The notes under the pieces are model-generated. The model made no database searches. It was given only the letters and a program-made list of their open reading frames with translations, and was not told the DNA's origin. The translations under genes were made by a program, and so were the position numbers. This document shows positions 6,061 through 6,212 of a DNA stretch of 6,212 nucleotides, piece by piece (position 1 is the first letter of the stretch; each line of letters starts with the position of its first letter). The stretch is from an uncultured bacterium (GTDB taxonomy: Bacteria; Cyanobacteriota; Vampirovibrionia; Gastranaerophilales; Gastranaerophilaceae), in NCBI GenBank assembly GCA_948888345.1, contig CAQTPN010000093.1, forward strand, positions 1-6,212, read 5' to 3'.

Positions 6061-6212
6061 GTATTTTTATTTTATGGCTTATTAAAATGCCGGTTAAATA
6101 TTTATAAAATTTTAAAAGATTATCTGCATTCTTAAAATTCAAGTTGCCCTTTTCTGTTTTTATGCTGTCCTTTTTTATTAAGTTTTGTTAAGAAACCACC
6201 ATCCGTATTTCA
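6061..6212. other. Apparently non-coding AT-rich right edge
   Basis: No start codon with a plausible reading frame and no good hairpin-plus-T-tract is visible in these 152 bases. Minus-strand frames entering from the right edge are open only for about 7 to 10 codons, for example the frame reading KYGWWFLNKT before a TAA at 6180-6178. That could be the tail of a convergent gene beyond the window, but the stretch is too short to call. Confidence 0.4.

Noticed and set aside
6061..6130. Terminator after the 273-residue gene (GGC...GCC near 6077-6092)
   Set aside because: The pairing is only 3 bp around a 10-nt AT-rich loop and is not followed by a T-tract.

Overview
The window is clearly AT-rich, uses the standard code (TGA is a normal stop) and is densely packed, so it reads as a low-GC bacterial chromosome. 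Housekeeping genes (pgi, miaB) dominate. I see no phage, transposon, CRISPR or RNA-gene signal. The lineage cannot be fixed from the sequence alone. A gut-type anaerobe (Clostridia-like, or a non-photosynthetic cyanobacterial relative such as Gastranaerophilales) is a guess from base composition and gene style, not a demonstrated placement.

Layout. Positions 2-556 (+) hold the C-terminal 184 codons of glucose-6-phosphate isomerase. A strong GC-rich hairpin with T-rich flanks on both strands (about 571-610) sits between this gene and the convergent minus-strand cluster. Read in the direction of transcription, that cluster is: a DRE-TIM/HMGL-family acyl-CoA:2-oxoacid condensing enzyme (5049-3739; homocitrate synthase, isopropylmalate synthase or Re-citrate synthase type), miaB (3711-2359), lrgA (2362-1949), lrgB (1952-1245) and a class III Fic AMP-transferase (1232-621). 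The gaps are 27 nt, a 4-nt ATGA overlap, another 4-nt ATGA overlap, and 12 nt, so the five genes look like one operon. A sigma70-like promoter is visible at 5153-5180. A divergent gene at 5239-6060 (+) encodes a 273-residue protein with several hydrophobic segments that I do not recognise. The last 152 bases hold no convincing gene.

How the genes may work together. MiaB is a tRNA-modifying housekeeping enzyme. LrgA and LrgB form a membrane pair known from other bacteria as murein-hydrolase/cell-death modulators and, in some Firmicutes, as a pyruvate carrier. The first gene condenses acetyl-CoA with a 2-oxoacid, so 2-oxoacid handling is one possible thread through the operon (inference). The Fic protein has a complete catalytic motif and the C-terminal self-inhibitory motif of class III Fic enzymes, so it should be a self-restrained enzyme that needs no separate antitoxin. 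Its placement directly behind lrgAB is the most interesting arrangement here. I found no clear evidence of an entirely new system; the best candidates for novelty are the lrgAB-fic linkage and the orphan 273-residue protein.
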